Assembly: GCF_012641405.1 (NCBI RefSeq)
Contig: NZ_JABAII010000016.1
Coordinates: 62,001-126,000, forward strand
DNA: 64,000 nucleotides
Direction of reading: 5' to 3'
DNA from: Rhizobium sp. P40RR-XXII
GTDB lineage: Bacteria > Pseudomonadota > Alphaproteobacteria > Rhizobiales > Rhizobiaceae
Made by a program: the position numbers and the translations under genes
Notes under the pieces: generated by a model
The model's database searches: none
Seen by the model: the letters and a program-made list of their open reading frames with translations, nothing else
What the model was told of the DNA's origin: nothing
Shown here: piece after piece, positions 6,602 through 14,498 of the stretch
How the letters are laid out: every line of letters starts with the position of its first letter
Position numbering within the stretch: the first letter of the stretch is position 1

Positions 6602-6879
6602 ACCATTTCCAAGTGGGGCAGAAGGTCGTTTCGCTGAAAAGCGCATGGTTCAATGACGAAGAAGGCTTCCAGATGCGTACTGACCTGCCCGTCATGGGGC
6701 AGGTATACACGGTGGCTAAGGTCAGCGCCGACGACGCTGGCGTCTTCATTGCGCTCTGCGAGTTAGATCCGTTTTCACTCTTCCTGAGCACGCATTTCCG
6801 CCCGGTCTCGGAACGCAAAATCGACATCAGCCAATTCAAAGCCATGCTGAACCCTCAGAAAGAGCAGGTGCCGGCATGA
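6598..6879 (+). CDS. Hypothetical phage protein
   Basis: 93 residues with a small beta-rich look: GQKVVSLKSAWF, MGQVYTVAKVSADDAGVFIALCEL, and an STHFRPVSERKIDIS C-terminus. This FRPV...DIS type of small protein is widespread in rhizobial prophages, but I know of no assigned function. It is coupled by four-base overlaps to both neighbours. Confidence 0.7.
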   Translation: MNHFQVGQKVVSLKSAWFNDEEGFQMRTDLPVMGQVYTVAKVSADDAGVFIALCELDPFSLFLSTHFRPVSERKIDISQFKAMLNPQKEQVPA

Positions 6880-7004
6880 CCGCGATCATCCTTGAAGTCG
6901 CCCTCGCATCGGTCATCATCATAGGCTTTGCCGCAACGACGCTTTGCGCCTGCGCGTGCCGCATGTCTGGCCGCATAAGCCGTGAGGAGGGACGCGGCCA
7001 ATGA
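6876..7004 (+). CDS. Small membrane protein, 42 residues
   Basis: ATG at 6876 overlaps the previous stop, and its own stop overlaps the next ATG at 7001. One hydrophobic segment (about residues 3-23) ends in a Cys-rich turn (TLCACACRMSG), followed by a charged tail that carries the next gene's ribosome site. Function is unknown. Confidence 0.6.
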   Translation: MTAIILEVALASVIIIGFAATTLCACACRMSGRISREEGRGQ

Positions 7005-7210
7005 GCGACGTTCTCCTCGGCCTCCAATACTGCGCCGGCGCCTTTGGGATCATCCTGGCCGCCATCGTCTGCATGTTGCTCCTGATGTGGGTCATTCGGC
7101 TGATTTACGGCAGCACCGCCGATCCGACCGATATCGGTGCCCCGGAAGGCGACCCACGCAATTTCCGTCTTCGCTCCATCGATGACGATCACTTCTGGGA
7201 GGATCTGTGA
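7001..7210 (+). CDS. Small membrane protein, 69 residues
   Basis: One long hydrophobic segment at about residues 10-38, containing Gly and Cys, then a soluble acidic C-terminus (GDPRNFRLRSIDDDHFWEDL). GAGGAGG precedes the start. Membrane protein of unknown role in the early operon. Confidence 0.65.
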   Translation: MSDVLLGLQYCAGAFGIILAAIVCMLLLMWVIRLIYGSTADPTDIGAPEGDPRNFRLRSIDDDHFWEDL

Positions 7211-7482
7211 TGGCTGAGATCAACGTCATTCCTCCATCGGATTCGCGCGAGAGCCGTCTCTACGAAGCTCTGCGCGCCAAATATCCATATTCACTTCGAG
7301 TGCAGACAGTCGCTGGCCTGATCGGTCTTTCTTGGCGGGATGATCCGCTCAGGTCTTTCACGCTGCTTTGCATCTCATTTCACCGTCTCAATCAGGAGCT
7401 TCTCGGTACCGGCTGGCAGGCCGTGCGCACCGACGTAACACCTGAGGCTTTCTATGCGCTGTCGCCGGTCGCCGAGAGCTAG
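7210..7482 (+). CDS. Hypothetical phage protein
   Basis: 90 residues from the ATG at 7210, which overlaps the previous stop (TGATG). It is soluble, with a helical middle (FTLLCISFHRLNQELLGTGW). No recognised motif. It is the last gene before a 57-base gap. Confidence 0.65.
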   Translation: MAEINVIPPSDSRESRLYEALRAKYPYSLRVQTVAGLIGLSWRDDPLRSFTLLCISFHRLNQELLGTGWQAVRTDVTPEAFYALSPVAES

Positions 7483-7526
7483 TTCCTTTCAAACCATCCC
7501 TGCCGCGACAACGGATTAGTCGCACA

Positions 7527-7574
7527 GGGAAAATCGAAAATGTCCGAAAAGCAGTTGGGAAAATCCGAAATGTC
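7527..7574 (+). repeat. 30-bp offset duplication around a start codon
   Basis: An 18-base unit beginning GGGAAAATC and ending AATGTC occurs at 7527-7544 and, with 16 of 18 matches, at 7557-7574. The offset of 30 bases is in frame, so two ATGs (7540 and 7570) stand in nearly the same context. The unit also contains TCCGAAA or a near copy, which recurs at 7954-7960 and 7985-7991. Confidence 0.6.
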
Positions 7575-7914
7575 TAGCGTCGATTTCGCAGCACAAGCTC
7601 TCCAACGGTACGTCGCACCCAAGACCGACGGCCACAACGTGAAGGATCGCATCCGTCTGGCGGCACGTCGGATGAACTGGTCTTTCTCCCGCACCAAAGA
7701 CGTTTGGTATGCCGACCCGCGCGTATCGATCGATGCAGACGAACTGCGGGCAATCGAGGAAGCATCAGGAGTCAAATATGGCCGCATCGAAGTCAGAACC
7801 ATCGATGAACTCATCGCAAAAGCAGACGCTCTCTTGGACGGCCCGGAAGCGGATTTCTATCGCCCGTTGGTTGATGGCTTCCGCGCGTTCATTCGGGCTC
7901 TGGATCGCACCTGA
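7540..7914 (+). CDS. Hypothetical phage protein
   Basis: 124 residues (114 if the second ATG at 7570 is used). It contains KDRIRLAARRMNWSFSRTKDVWYADPRVSID followed by a helix, which has the feel of a small DNA-binding protein but matches no family I can name. It stands alone between a short gap and a terminator at 7925-7948, so it may be a separately regulated unit. TCCGAAA motifs flank it on both sides. Confidence 0.65.
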   Translation: MSEKQLGKSEMSSVDFAAQALQRYVAPKTDGHNVKDRIRLAARRMNWSFSRTKDVWYADPRVSIDADELRAIEEASGVKYGRIEVRTIDELIAKADALLDGPEADFYRPLVDGFRAFIRALDRT

Positions 7915-7924
7915 GCTGAAATAG

Positions 7925-7948
7925 GGCGCCTCGAGCGGGCGCCTTTTT
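7925..7948 (+). terminator. Rho-independent terminator
   Basis: GGCGCC (7925-7930) pairs with GGCGCC (7938-7943) around a 7-base loop and is followed by TTTTT. It ends the small unit 7540-7914. Confidence 0.7.
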
Positions 7949-8000
7949 CTTTGTCCGAAACCTTCGGATTTTTCCGACCACGTTTCCGAAACGGCGAAAA

Positions 8001-8360
8001 ATGACAATTGCAGTGGACGATATCAGAAGCGCCATCGACCGAATGGTCGACCGGGTTTCCAGAACTACCGGTGACCGTATGAGCGCTATGGCCTCTGTCG
8101 CCCGCAAGTGTGGAATGCAGTCGCGGACTCTCCGCCGGCTTATCAACGGCGATACGAAGGCCACGGGCCTGCACACAGCCATCAACATTCGAGAGGCCTA
8201 CAAGGTGCAACTGCGACGGCTAATCGCTGAAATGCAGGGAGAACTCGATGCTGAGGAAGCCAAGGACGAGATCATGGATGTCTGGTCTTTCGATCAGCAG
8301 ATCGCAGCCCTGGAAGCCAAACTCATGGAACGCAAGGAGGCGTTGAAAAATGGCAACTAG
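8001..8360 (+). CDS. Putative HTH DNA-binding protein
   Basis: 119 residues. A helix-turn-helix-like segment (ASVARKCGMQSRTLRRLINGD, about residues 30-50) is followed by a long coiled-coil-like C-terminus (LRRLIAEMQGELDAEEAKDE). It looks like a small regulator or replication accessory protein. Its 3' end overlaps the next gene by 11 bases. The specific role is unknown. Confidence 0.6.
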   Translation: MTIAVDDIRSAIDRMVDRVSRTTGDRMSAMASVARKCGMQSRTLRRLINGDTKATGLHTAINIREAYKVQLRRLIAEMQGELDAEEAKDEIMDVWSFDQQIAALEAKLMERKEALKNGN

Positions 8361-8913
8361 TGAAAGCACGAAAGCAATCAACGACAAACGGCAGAAGCTG
8401 TTCGCCTATTATTTCCGCAAGGAACTGGCTGAAGCGATCATCCAGAAGGAAAGCGCAGCCCGAAAAACCGCCAACCGCAAGGTTGCCAAGGCTTCCGACC
8501 CGACTTTCACCGGTCAGAAATTTGACCACTACATCAAGGCCCATTTGGGCGAGGATGATCAAAAGCCCGTTGATCGTCTTAGGTCTGATCGCGAAAACCT
8601 CGAATGGCTAGGGCTTATTCCATCCACCAAAGGCGATCTCCTCGCCAAGGTCGATCGTGTCGACAAGGAAGGGATGATCCGAGCCAAGGGCTACAAGGCC
8701 GGTCTCCTCGGCCTGGACCGGGTATCGGGCTACGACGGCGGCAGCGCCGACGACAAGATGTTCCTCGAATCCTACGACGCTGGAAAGAAGGAATACGAGA
8801 CCGATCTCCCGGCCATCCTGAAACAGATGGAAGCTGAGACGACGAAGGAAGCGCCGCCGGCGTCTGGCTTTGACCCGTTCGCCATGTCGCAGCCGACCGG
8901 CAAGCCTAACTGA
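8350..8913 (+). CDS. Hypothetical phage protein with RMF-like segment
   Basis: 187 residues: a basic helical N-terminus (NDKRQKLFAYYFRKELAEAI), then a middle with GMIRAKGYKAGLLGLDRVSGYD and a second ESYDAGKKEYE repeat. This pattern resembles the short 'G-x-x-A' repeats of ribosome modulation factor-like phage proteins. A Pro/Ala-rich tail follows. This assignment is weak. Upstream overlap places it in the early operon. Confidence 0.6.
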   Translation: MATSESTKAINDKRQKLFAYYFRKELAEAIIQKESAARKTANRKVAKASDPTFTGQKFDHYIKAHLGEDDQKPVDRLRSDRENLEWLGLIPSTKGDLLAKVDRVDKEGMIRAKGYKAGLLGLDRVSGYDGGSADDKMFLESYDAGKKEYETDLPAILKQMEAETTKEAPPASGFDPFAMSQPTGKPN

Positions 8914-9001
8914 CGTTCCCCGGCGGTTCGCTCTCCTCCCAAGGCTTGAGCCGCCCAACTAGCCGTCGCGAATGGCGGCGATTTCTTCCATCGAGGGACA
9001 G

Positions 9002-9208
9002 ATGAGTTTGAACGTTAAGGTACAGGCAAAAACGGAAGAGATATTGGAGAGCGAGGCCGCATTCTACGGCGTAAATGCTACCGCTCTCGCCAAGGCTATC
9101 ATCGACAAGGTAGTATCAGGCGGACTTACGCGAGACATCCTGCAAGGCGTCGATGTCGTTTCCTATCAGGAGCGCCGCCGTGGCCGTCCCATTCGGAGGG
9201 CGGCATGA
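9002..9208 (+). CDS. Small protein, possible ribbon-helix-helix
   Basis: 68 residues from the ATG at 9002, which has GAGGGA upstream; an in-frame ATG at 8972 lacks one. A strand (LNVKVQAKTEEIL), two helices (ATALAKAIIDKVVSGGL) and a basic tail (RRRGRPIRRA) fit a ribbon-helix-helix-like DNA-binding protein. It overlaps the RuvC-like gene by four bases. The fold is inferred, not shown. Confidence 0.6.
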   Translation: MSLNVKVQAKTEEILESEAAFYGVNATALAKAIIDKVVSGGLTRDILQGVDVVSYQERRRGRPIRRAA

Positions 9209-9813
9209 AGATTTTCGGTTTCGATCCTTCCAAGTCCACCGGTTGGGCCATCTTCGAGCCAGAACTGCAGAAGATCGACCGTAACTATTCCAGCGTCAAA
9301 TGCGGCGTCTTCCAAATGCCCGACAAGGCTGATCACTATTATACCGGCGATCAGATCGGGCTAAAGGTTGCGGCGCTCATCCGCGAGCATGGCAAGCCGG
9401 ATTGGGTTGTCCTCGAAGAGCAGTCGCTTGCCAAGATCGGCAACACCAGCGCCGATGCGATGTTATATCCGTGGATTAGTACCACAGCCATCGTCTCGAC
9501 GATCGCCAACTTCGGTATCCCATATGGCACTCTGCCGCCGGCAACCTGGCGCAAGAGCTTCTACGGACAGACCTTCAAACCGCCGCTCGATAGCAAGGGG
9601 AAGAAGGACTGGAAAGCCGCTGCTGTCAGCCAATGCGAGTTGATCGGCATCAAGCTCCCCACGCAAAAGATTTTGGCCCATAACGCCGCCGAGGCCTGCG
9701 CATTGGCGATCTGCTGGGGCGTTAGAGAAATGAAAGTCCACGCCGGCCGGTACCAACAGCCGCTTATGGATCTCCGGATGCAGCGCAACGAGCGCGCGGG
9801 AGCGGCGGCATGA
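9205..9813 (+). CDS. RuvC-fold Holliday-junction nuclease
   Basis: 202 residues with a RuvC/RNase H fold: GFDPSKSTGWA (D7), VVLEEQ (acidic pair near residue 71), and the C-terminal HNAAEACALAICWG helix where RuvC has D-x2-D-A. The last motif has Glu and His in place of the usual Asp pair, a variation seen in phage RuvC-like proteins. It probably cleaves branched DNA during phage replication and packaging. It overlaps the methyltransferase gene by four bases. Confidence 0.82.
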   Translation: MKIFGFDPSKSTGWAIFEPELQKIDRNYSSVKCGVFQMPDKADHYYTGDQIGLKVAALIREHGKPDWVVLEEQSLAKIGNTSADAMLYPWISTTAIVSTIANFGIPYGTLPPATWRKSFYGQTFKPPLDSKGKKDWKAAAVSQCELIGIKLPTQKILAHNAAEACALAICWGVREMKVHAGRYQQPLMDLRMQRNERAGAAA

Positions 9814-11030
9814 TCCAATTCCTTGACGGGCGCGTGACGCTCTACTCCGGCGATTGCCTTGAGGTTCTCGCTTCCATGCCGGAGAACAGTGTCGATAGCG
9901 CGGTTTGTGATCCACCATACCATCTAACCAGCATCGTCGAGCGGTTCGGATCCGACGACGCGAAGGAAACGAAGGCGAGCGGTGCCACGGGCGTCTTCAA
10001 GCGCTCTGCCGCAGGCTTTATGGGAAAGCAGTGGGACGGCGGCGATATTGCGTTTCAGGTTGAGACCTGGCGGCAGGTTCTGCGTGTCCTCAAACCCGGT
10101 GGCTATCTGCTCGCTTTTGCATCGACGCGCGGTTTCGGCCGCATGTCAGTTGCGATCGAGGACGCTGGATTTATCAATCATCCGTTGATCGCTTGGATCT
10201 TTGCCTCCGGTATGCCGAAGGCCACAAGGATCAAAGCCTGCGCCGTCGATGGACCGTTTGCTGGCATCGACGTTGATGGCTGGCGCTACGGTGGGCAGTC
10301 TCTCAAGCCTTCAATTGAGCCGATCTATATGGGCCAGAAGCCTTTCAGTGAAGACAATGGCACGCTGAACATCCTTCGCTACGGTACCGGCGCAATCAAC
10401 ATCGATGGATGTAGAGTGGCTGGAGAAAGCACTTCACGGATCAACCGTGCGGAAATCGGATATCACGGCGGCAACGTCGAGGATGAATACGAAACTGGTT
10501 CGCAGAATGGACGGTGGCCCGCCAATCTCATCCTCGATGGCAGCGAAGAGGTTATCAGTGCGTTCCCGAACGCTCCTGGTCAGCAACGGGCATCTTCGGA
10601 CACGGAGCGTTCGCAAGGCATCGTCTACGGATCAATTAAGGTCAACGGCACGCAAGATTACCAGCCTCGTGATGGTGGCGGATCGGCCGCAAGATTCTTC
10701 TATTCCAGCAAGGCGGACGCGGACGATCGCATCGGATCGAAACATCCGACCGTAAAGCCGGTCGATCTGATGCGCTACCTCGTTCGTCTTGTGACGCCAC
10801 CGGGCGGCACGGTCCTAGACTGCTTCGCCGGTACCGGAACTACGGGTGAGGCGGCTTGGCGCGAAGGCTTCAACGCCATCCTTATCGAGCGCGAGCCTGA
10901 ATATCAGCAAGACATCGCCGAGCGCATGCGTCTTTGCCTGTCCGGCCCAGACGAGAAGAAGCGCGAAATCATCAAGCGTCGCGGTCTTGCAGACGATGAT
11001 GCCGGCCCGTTGTTTGGGAGCGCAAAATGA
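9810..11030 (+). CDS. Beta-class DNA methyltransferase (N6-A or N4-C)
   Basis: 406 residues. The catalytic DPPY motif IV is near the start (D34-Y37) and the SAM-binding FAGTGTTGEAA motif I is near residue 345, with a KHPTVKP segment before it. This order is that of the beta class. The middle (about 130-290) should hold the target-recognition domain. DPPY fits N6-adenine methylation, with N4-cytosine possible. No restriction enzyme is nearby, so it is an orphan, probably protecting phage DNA or marking replication. Confidence 0.9.
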   Translation: MIQFLDGRVTLYSGDCLEVLASMPENSVDSAVCDPPYHLTSIVERFGSDDAKETKASGATGVFKRSAAGFMGKQWDGGDIAFQVETWRQVLRVLKPGGYLLAFASTRGFGRMSVAIEDAGFINHPLIAWIFASGMPKATRIKACAVDGPFAGIDVDGWRYGGQSLKPSIEPIYMGQKPFSEDNGTLNILRYGTGAINIDGCRVAGESTSRINRAEIGYHGGNVEDEYETGSQNGRWPANLILDGSEEVISAFPNAPGQQRASSDTERSQGIVYGSIKVNGTQDYQPRDGGGSAARFFYSSKADADDRIGSKHPTVKPVDLMRYLVRLVTPPGGTVLDCFAGTGTTGEAAWREGFNAILIEREPEYQQDIAERMRLCLSGPDEKKREIIKRRGLADDDAGPLFGSAK

Positions 11031-12487
11031 ACGAGATGCCTAATCGCCGCGACTTCTCCTCCGACACGCGTCTGCTCGATGGCATCTCCGCAGACGATAT
11101 CTTCGCCGCCGAGGAAGCCATTATCGCCGGCATCCTCAACAACAATAGCCTGGCGGCCTCCTGCGGCCTTGAGCCAACGGATTTCTCCGAGCCGCTGCAC
11201 CAAACGTTCTATTCGGCAATCCAGCAGCTTTGCGCCGGCCACCAGATAGCCGATGCCTCGACGCTCAAGCCTTTCGTGCCGAAGGTGGTAACCAACCTCG
11301 AAATCACTCCCGCCAAATATCTCGATCAACTCCAAAAGTCAGGCTTTTACACGATCCCACAGGAATTCGACGCGAAGGTTCAGATCGTCAAGGGCGCGTC
11401 GATGTCCCGGCAGTTGTCTCGGGAAGCGGATTTCATTGGGGAACTGGCGAAGGAAGGCCATTCACTCCTAACCCTCGGCGAGGAGATCGAAGGCATCGAA
11501 CAACGCCTCAAAGAGATGCTCTCGCGTTTCTCTGACACGAAGGCGGTCAAGTCGCCGGGCTCGCAATATCTAGCGGCCTTCAATGCCTCGAGCCGTCGTG
11601 ATGGCGTCAAGGGTGTGCCAATCGCTCTGCCGGAGATCGCCCGCGTTCTTTCGGAGCCGGTATTCGAGGCCGGGAACCTCTATGGGCTGCTTTCATCGTC
11701 GGGCGAGGGAAAATCGTCCCTGACGATGCAGCTTATCTATCATGCGGTCTATGAGGGCCACCCGGTCCTTTTTCTTTCTTATGATCAGTCGGCGGCACAG
11801 TGCGTGCGGCAGATGATCGCCCAGGTTCACCAGATCAGCGTCAGTCAGCAACGCGAGCCGCTGCGATACATGTCTCAGACTGAGCAGGATAAGTGCGTGG
11901 GCTTCGCCACATGGATCAATGAGCAGCCCTTTGAGATCATCCGATGCCAGCGCGAGGGAGTCGACAGGCTCGTCGCCTATGCCCGACGTTTCATCAAGAA
12001 GCGCGCCAACGGCAAGACGCCGTTCATCGTTCTCGACCACATCGGCAAGGTGAAGCCGAAGAATGACAAGCTCTCCGCCGACAGGATCTCCGGCGACGTA
12101 ACGGTTGAACTGAAGGCCTTGGCTGATGAAATCGGAGCCTCGGTCCTCGTGCTCAATCAGCGCAACGGCGAAAGTGGAAAGCGCCAGAACCCGCGGCCGA
12201 TCGCCAAAGACCTGTACGGCGGCGAGAACGCCCGCGCCGACTATGACGCGATCCTCACCCTCTACCGTCCCGAGAAATACAAAAAGGAAATGGAGAAGGT
12301 CGCGGCAACCGCGGCTGATTGGAAGATCATCAACTCCGTTTTCGGGTCTGACATCGACGGTCTTGCGGAGCTCGCTTCGATCAAGGTTCGCTTCGGTGAT
12401 CCTTCCATCGTCGAGCGGGTGAAATTCGAAGCGGAATACACACGGTACCGGTCCAATCAGCCGGAGCGGACGGCGGAGTTGTTCTGA
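11027..12487 (+). CDS. DnaB-like replicative helicase
   Basis: 486 residues. The N-terminal domain (about 25-160: FAAEEAIIAGILNNNSLAASC) is DnaB_N-like. The RecA-like C-terminal domain has Walker A in SSSGEGKSS (about 225-233), Walker B in FIVLDHIGK (about 332), and a late NARADYDAILTLYRP segment as in DnaB. It unwinds DNA at the phage replication fork. It overlaps the methyltransferase and the DpdA-like gene by 4 and 1 bases. No helicase loader or polymerase is visible here, so host factors are presumably used. Confidence 0.9.
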   Translation: MNEMPNRRDFSSDTRLLDGISADDIFAAEEAIIAGILNNNSLAASCGLEPTDFSEPLHQTFYSAIQQLCAGHQIADASTLKPFVPKVVTNLEITPAKYLDQLQKSGFYTIPQEFDAKVQIVKGASMSRQLSREADFIGELAKEGHSLLTLGEEIEGIEQRLKEMLSRFSDTKAVKSPGSQYLAAFNASSRRDGVKGVPIALPEIARVLSEPVFEAGNLYGLLSSSGEGKSSLTMQLIYHAVYEGHPVLFLSYDQSAAQCVRQMIAQVHQISVSQQREPLRYMSQTEQDKCVGFATWINEQPFEIIRCQREGVDRLVAYARRFIKKRANGKTPFIVLDHIGKVKPKNDKLSADRISGDVTVELKALADEIGASVLVLNQRNGESGKRQNPRPIAKDLYGGENARADYDAILTLYRPEKYKKEMEKVAATAADWKIINSVFGSDIDGLAELASIKVRFGDPSIVERVKFEAEYTRYRSNQPERTAELF

Positions 12488-13080
12488 TGATAGCTCTTCT
12501 CGATAACGGCCAGGACCTGGAGCAGTGCGCAAGGGAGATTGGCGGCCCGGTCGGCCAGTTGCTCACTCCCCTAACCAGTTACACCCTTCGGGCTGACAAG
12601 TTCGCTATCGACAACGGAGGCTTCAACGAGGTCGATGTGGACGGGGTCATCCGCCTGATGAAGCGTGAAGAGCAAAACCGCGATAACTGCTTCTTTGTTA
12701 CAGCGCCCGACGTCGTTTGCTCCGCGCGACGGACTGCCGAACTCTTTCACCATTTCAAGCCACTGTTCAAAGGCTGGCCGGTCGCATTCGTGTGCCAGGA
12801 CGGCCAGGAGAACCTGCCAATGCCTTGGGATGAGATCGACGCGATTTTCATAGGGGGCTCGACGAATTGGAAATGCTCGCAGCATCCGATCCACCTCATC
12901 AAGGCTGCGAAAGCTCTTGGGAAGTGGGTTCATGCAGGTCGCGTGAATACAGCCCCGAGGATGAAGCACTTCGAAAAGCTCGGTGCCAATAGCTACGACG
13001 GTACCGGCATCGGTCGATACACCCATATGCGGCAAGCGATTGCTGACCGCCACCTTCAAGGAGACTTTCTCGATGCGTAA
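12487..13080 (+). CDS. Short TGT/DpdA-like DNA transglycosylase
   Basis: 197 residues of the phage family related to tRNA-guanine transglycosylase and DpdA, enzymes that swap guanine for a 7-deazaguanine. Motifs in order: IDNGGF with D42 (equivalent of the TGT DSGGF substrate-binding Asp), TAPDVV (73-77), CQDGQE (103-108), FIGGSTNWK (121-129), HAGRVNT (149-155) and SYDGTG with D171 as the probable nucleophile. It is about half the length of TGT and lacks its Cys3-His zinc site, as other phage short forms do. It overlaps the helicase by one base and the transporter by 8. Activity on DNA is inferred from family and context. Confidence 0.8.
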   Translation: MIALLDNGQDLEQCAREIGGPVGQLLTPLTSYTLRADKFAIDNGGFNEVDVDGVIRLMKREEQNRDNCFFVTAPDVVCSARRTAELFHHFKPLFKGWPVAFVCQDGQENLPMPWDEIDAIFIGGSTNWKCSQHPIHLIKAAKALGKWVHAGRVNTAPRMKHFEKLGANSYDGTGIGRYTHMRQAIADRHLQGDFLDA

Positions 13081-13600
13081 TACGATCGCCCTGACCGCAG
13101 CCTTTGCGGCTACGATCCCGCTTGCCAACTGGCTTATCGGCAATGTCGGCACCCTCTGCATCCCGAACGGGCCTTGCCTGCTTCCGGTTGGCTTTGGCCT
13201 CACCGCTCCGAGCGGCGTGCTTGTCGTCGGCGCTTCCCTCGTGCTGCGTGACATGGTCCATGAAGCGGGAGGTGCCAAAGCCGCCCTGATTGCCATCGGT
13301 ATCGGCGGCATCCTATCGGCACTCTTCGCTACGCCTGCGCTACTAATTGCGTCCGTTCTGGCTTTCACGCTGGCCGAGTTGGCCGACCTGGCTGTTTATG
13401 CCCCGCTGCGCGAGCGCCGCCTTTGGCTGGCCGTCCTGCTTAGCGGCATTGCCGGTGCCATAGTAGACAGTGCCGTGTTCCTCTGGATCGCCTTCGGCTC
13501 GCTCGAATTTATCGAAGGGCAGATCGTCGGCAAACTGTGGATGACGCTCATCGCGCTGCCCTTCCTTTGGTTTGTCCGTCCTCAAAGGATTGCAGCATGA
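13073..13600 (+). CDS. YhhQ/VUT-family queuosine-precursor transporter
   Basis: 175 residues from the ATG at 13073, preceded by AAGGAG inside the DpdA-like gene. It has five or six membrane segments and the family hallmarks: N-x-IGNVG near residue 20, LTAPSGVLVVGASLVLRDMVHE (about 45-65) and a GAIVDSAVFLWIAFG segment (about 130-145). The family imports preQ0/preQ1 across the inner membrane. Coupling to the DpdA-like gene suggests it feeds precursor to a DNA modification enzyme, since no folE/queD/queE/queC genes are in the window. Confidence 0.88.
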   Translation: MRNTIALTAAFAATIPLANWLIGNVGTLCIPNGPCLLPVGFGLTAPSGVLVVGASLVLRDMVHEAGGAKAALIAIGIGGILSALFATPALLIASVLAFTLAELADLAVYAPLRERRLWLAVLLSGIAGAIVDSAVFLWIAFGSLEFIEGQIVGKLWMTLIALPFLWFVRPQRIAA

Positions 13601-13899
13601 GCAACAAATTCGACTTTGGCAGCATGCCCGTGCGTGGCGGCTTCATCGCCTTCTATCGGATGGTCCACCACTCGAAAAACTTCGTCCTTCGCGATGGTGC
13701 CCACGACATCATCTTTGCGACGGCCGCAGAGGCCAGGGAAGCCGCCGGCGAAGCCTTCAAGGCCTACCTCAATAGCCCGATCGGGTCGGCAACCTTCGAC
13801 ACGGCCACGCCGAAGAAGGTGCAGCGCGCGGCGGCTGAGAAACTCTTCCGTGGCGGCGGCAAGGTGATCGAGGTCGAGCGGCGGAGGATGCCAGCATGA
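13597..13899 (+). CDS. Hypothetical protein in the modification cluster
   Basis: 100 residues from the ATG at 13597, overlapping the transporter stop. Soluble; HDIIFATAAEAREAAGEAFKAYLN is a helical core and the C-terminus is basic. I recognise no family. Tight coupling to the transporter makes a role in the same process possible but unproven. Confidence 0.6.
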   Translation: MSNKFDFGSMPVRGGFIAFYRMVHHSKNFVLRDGAHDIIFATAAEAREAAGEAFKAYLNSPIGSATFDTATPKKVQRAAAEKLFRGGGKVIEVERRRMPA

Positions 13900-14498
13900 T
13901 GCAAGTCGACGCAAAGATTTATGCCACCGGCGCCGAAATGGTTGTGGCCTACGCTGCAATTGTCCTGCAGATGCGCAAGACCCAACAGCGCGTCATTGCC
14001 ACTAAAATGCCGAAGAAGAGTTTTCCGGCGCCTAGGATAATCCATGTGCGCGAGGACGCAAACTTCCACGTCCGTCTCTTCCATGCTTGGCAGGTGACCC
14101 AAGCCGAAAGCACTGCGCCGATCGATTTCATCCGCGCCTCATGCTTCCTGATTGGCATAACCTACGATGATTTGGTGGCAGACCGCCGTAGAATAGAGTG
14201 GATGCGTATTCGCCGGTCAATGATCATGGAGACGGCTGACCGATATCCAAACCTCTCCAGCGTGCGCCTTGGGCTGCTCTTCAAACGTGACCACACCGTC
14301 ATCCTCGGCTGCTTGAACCGTTCCTATGAGGCTCCAAAGCACAATGCCAAACTGACAGAGCAGCAAGTTCGCGCGATCAAGCATCGCTGCGCACAGTATG
14401 ACGAACTGCAGAAGGATCTCGCCGCGGAATATGGCGTGAGCCGCGCGACGATATGTTCCATCGCGACCGGTCGGACATGGAGGGATGTCGGTATATGA
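13896..14498 (+). CDS. DnaA-C-domain-like protein with a second HTH
   Basis: 200 residues. Residues about 85-145 (ITYDDLVADRRRIEWMRIRRSMIM ... VRLGLLFKRDHTVILGCLNRS) match the DnaA C-terminal origin-binding domain, whose signature is the FGRDHTT helix. No ATPase domain is present. Residues 153-195 form another helix-turn-helix (AAEYGVSRATICSIATG). It may bind a phage origin or compete with host DnaA. GGAGG precedes the start. Confidence 0.75.
   Translation: MMQVDAKIYATGAEMVVAYAAIVLQMRKTQQRVIATKMPKKSFPAPRIIHVREDANFHVRLFHAWQVTQAESTAPIDFIRASCFLIGITYDDLVADRRRIEWMRIRRSMIMETADRYPNLSSVRLGLLFKRDHTVILGCLNRSYEAPKHNAKLTEQQVRAIKHRCAQYDELQKDLAAEYGVSRATICSIATGRTWRDVGI

Noticed and set aside
13073..13600. 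Calling the transporter a generic vitamin-uptake (ECF-like) protein
   Set aside because: The PSG...LRD-x2-HE and AIVDS segments and its gene partner fit the YhhQ family better.
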